DNA of 64,000 nt from Sphingomonas psychrotolerans (GTDB taxonomy: Bacteria; Pseudomonadota; Alphaproteobacteria; Sphingomonadales; Sphingomonadaceae): the NCBI RefSeq assembly GCF_002796605.1, contig NZ_CP024923.1, positions 1,922,001-1,986,000 of the forward strand, written 5' to 3'. The translations under genes and the position numbers were made by a program. This document shows, piece by piece, positions 62,984 through 64,000 of the stretch (positions within the stretch are counted from its first letter, which is position 1; the number at the start of each line of letters is the position of its first letter). A model generated the notes under the pieces. The model saw nothing but the letters and a program-made list of their open reading frames with translations, did not search any database and was not told the origin of the DNA.

Positions 62984-63090
62984 CGTCACTCCGGCCTTGT
63001 GCCGGGGTCCACCGCGAGGCCGGCAACGGAGAAGCGGCTCATGTCTTGCCGGTGCGGCCTGGTGGATCCCGGCACAAGGCCGGGATGACG
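62984..63090. repeat. REP/BIME-like inverted repeat, copy 2
   Basis: Arms at 62984-63013 and 63061-63090 are inverted copies with about three mismatches. They share GGCC..GTGCCGGGGTCCAC with the element at 28040. It lies between two same-strand glycosidase genes. Confidence 0.75.
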
Positions 63091-63111
63091 ATAAAGGATT
63101 TAGGGAACCGA

Positions 63112-64000
63112 TCATTCCGCCCTCCCCGCGAACACCCCGAACACCGACCCGACAAACCCGCCGGCAGTCTTCGTCGTCAGCGCGTCGGTGGTGTGTTCGG
63201 TCAACGGCCGCCACGCCATCATCGGCACGTCGGGGCTGCCGAGCACCCGCGCATAAGAGAAGATGTAGCGATTGCCGCGCACTTCGATGCGCAGCGCCAG
63301 AGGGTTACCCGGCGCAATCCCGAAGGTGCCGGCATCGAGCGTGGTGACCACCTCGCCCGTCGCCGGCGCGTCGGGGCCTTCGCGACGCTCGAGCGCCACC
63401 ACCAGCCTGCCTTCGATCTGTTTCAGCCCGAGGAAGAACCAGTAATCGTCATTCTGGAGCACGGCGATTCCGGCGCGGTCGCCATCCTTCTCCGGGGCAA
63501 AGCGCACCACCGTCTCGGCGCTGGCATTCTGGTGCTGCTGGCGCCGCGCGAGGAACGAGGGATTGCCCTTGTCGCCCAGCCCCACGCCGCGCGCCTGCAT
63601 CCGCAGTGCGCCGTCCGCCAGCGTGAACCAGTTGCTGCGCGGGTTGCGCAGCATCATCCAATATGGCGCCAGCTTCGCGTCGTCGAACGCGTCGCGCACT
63701 GCAAAACCGCCATTGGTCGGCACCGAAGGCGCGGGCTGTGCCGGCAGATCGGGCCGCGCGTGGGTCCACGGGATCACCTGCCCCGGATCGGTGATCCGCG
63801 GCCAGCCATTCTCCCAGCGCACCGGCATCAGGAAGGTCTCGCGCCCGGTCGAGTAGAAGTCGTCGGCATAAGGTCGCACGGCGAGGAAGGTCGCCCACCA
63901 TTGGCCATCGGGCGTGGTGACGAGCTGCGCGTGCCCCGCGGACGTAATCGGATTGGCGCGATCCCCCGGCAAGCCGCGCTGGGTCAGGATCGGGTTGGTC
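63112..64000 (-). CDS. GH43-type glycosidase, C-terminal part (5' end beyond window)
   Basis: The frame is open to the window end and encodes about 296 residues of a GH43 protein. The remaining catalytic part has SAGHAQLVTTPDGQWWATFLAVRPY (the His of GH43) and FYSTGRETFLMPVRWENGWP. From about residue 110 a C-terminal beta-sandwich starts (FAVRDAFDDAKLAPYWMMLR), with DDYWFFLGLKQIEGRLVVA. Such proteins are beta-xylosidases or alpha-arabinofuranosidases. This fits the xylan context. Confidence 0.9.
   Translation of the reverse strand, partial: TNPILTQRGLPGDRANPITSAGHAQLVTTPDGQWWATFLAVRPYADDFYSTGRETFLMPVRWENGWPRITDPGQVIPWTHARPDLPAQPAPSVPTNGGFAVRDAFDDAKLAPYWMMLRNPRSNWFTLADGALRMQARGVGLGDKGNPSFLARRQQHQNASAETVVRFAPEKDGDRAGIAVLQNDDYWFFLGLKQIEGRLVVALERREGPDAPATGEVVTTLDAGTFGIAPGNPLALRIEVRGNRYIFSYARVLGSPDVPMMAWRPLTEHTTDALTTKTAGGFVGSVFGVFAGRAE

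Overview
The window looks like the chromosome of a free-living alphaproteobacterium of the Sphingomonadaceae type. It has about 65% GC with strong G/C third positions, Caulobacter-style flagellar genes (fliX, flbD, flbT), a single short flagellin, a TonB receptor with PepSY/DUF3649/DUF3325 partners, and a Weimberg-type xylose locus. I see no rRNA, tRNA, CRISPR array or insertion sequence.

Layout. 1-748: 3' end of katG. About 0.8-35.9 kb: a dense flagellar cluster with fliX, flgI, flgJ (rod domain only), flgN-like, flgB, a 925-residue beta-propeller protein, fliG, fliH, fliF, fliN, flbD, flhA, fliK, flgD, the flagellin, flgH/A/G/F, fliL, fliM, motor-accessory proteins, flgL/K/E, flbT, fliI, fliJ and a muramidase. 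About 36-40.7 kb: regulators that appear tied to the same system (a divergent sigma-70-family factor, an unknown protein, a two-HTH regulator and a GGDEF-EAL protein). 40.7-46.6 kb: a second-looking tmk and an iron-uptake operon. 46.8-64 kb: a xylose/xylan locus (xylX, xylB, xylC, xylD, a sugar/H+ symporter, a LacI-type regulator, GH3, GH9 and a truncated GH43), interrupted by MarR, NTF2-like, DUF885 and GNAT genes.

Most notable signal. Upstream of nearly every flagellar unit and of the adjacent regulators there is the same -10-like box, YCTATAAT (12 copies found by eye), with no recognisable -35 and no sigma-54 -24/-12 element. Four intergenic regions also carry a palindrome GGCA-N5-TGCC, which resembles the FlbD (ftr) sites of Caulobacter. 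The FlbD encoded here has lost the residues a sigma-54 activator needs: GAFTGA reads GAFPGA, the Walker B Asp is Arg, and the sensor I Asn is Gly. An unusual sigma-70-family factor is encoded in the same cluster. My inference is a rewired flagellar hierarchy in which FlbD works without sigma-54 at YCTATAAT promoters, perhaps read by the cluster's own sigma factor. A structured, terminated transcript of about 135 nt at 17.1 kb carries the same box and is a candidate flagellar small RNA.

Metabolic half. XylB, XylC, XylD and XylX would take D-xylose to alpha-ketoglutarate semialdehyde; the last enzyme (XylA) is not in the window. A shared operator, TGGTAGCGCTATCA, overlaps the promoters of xylX and of the GH3 gene, and a variant lies before the transporter, so the LacI-type regulator probably controls the whole set.
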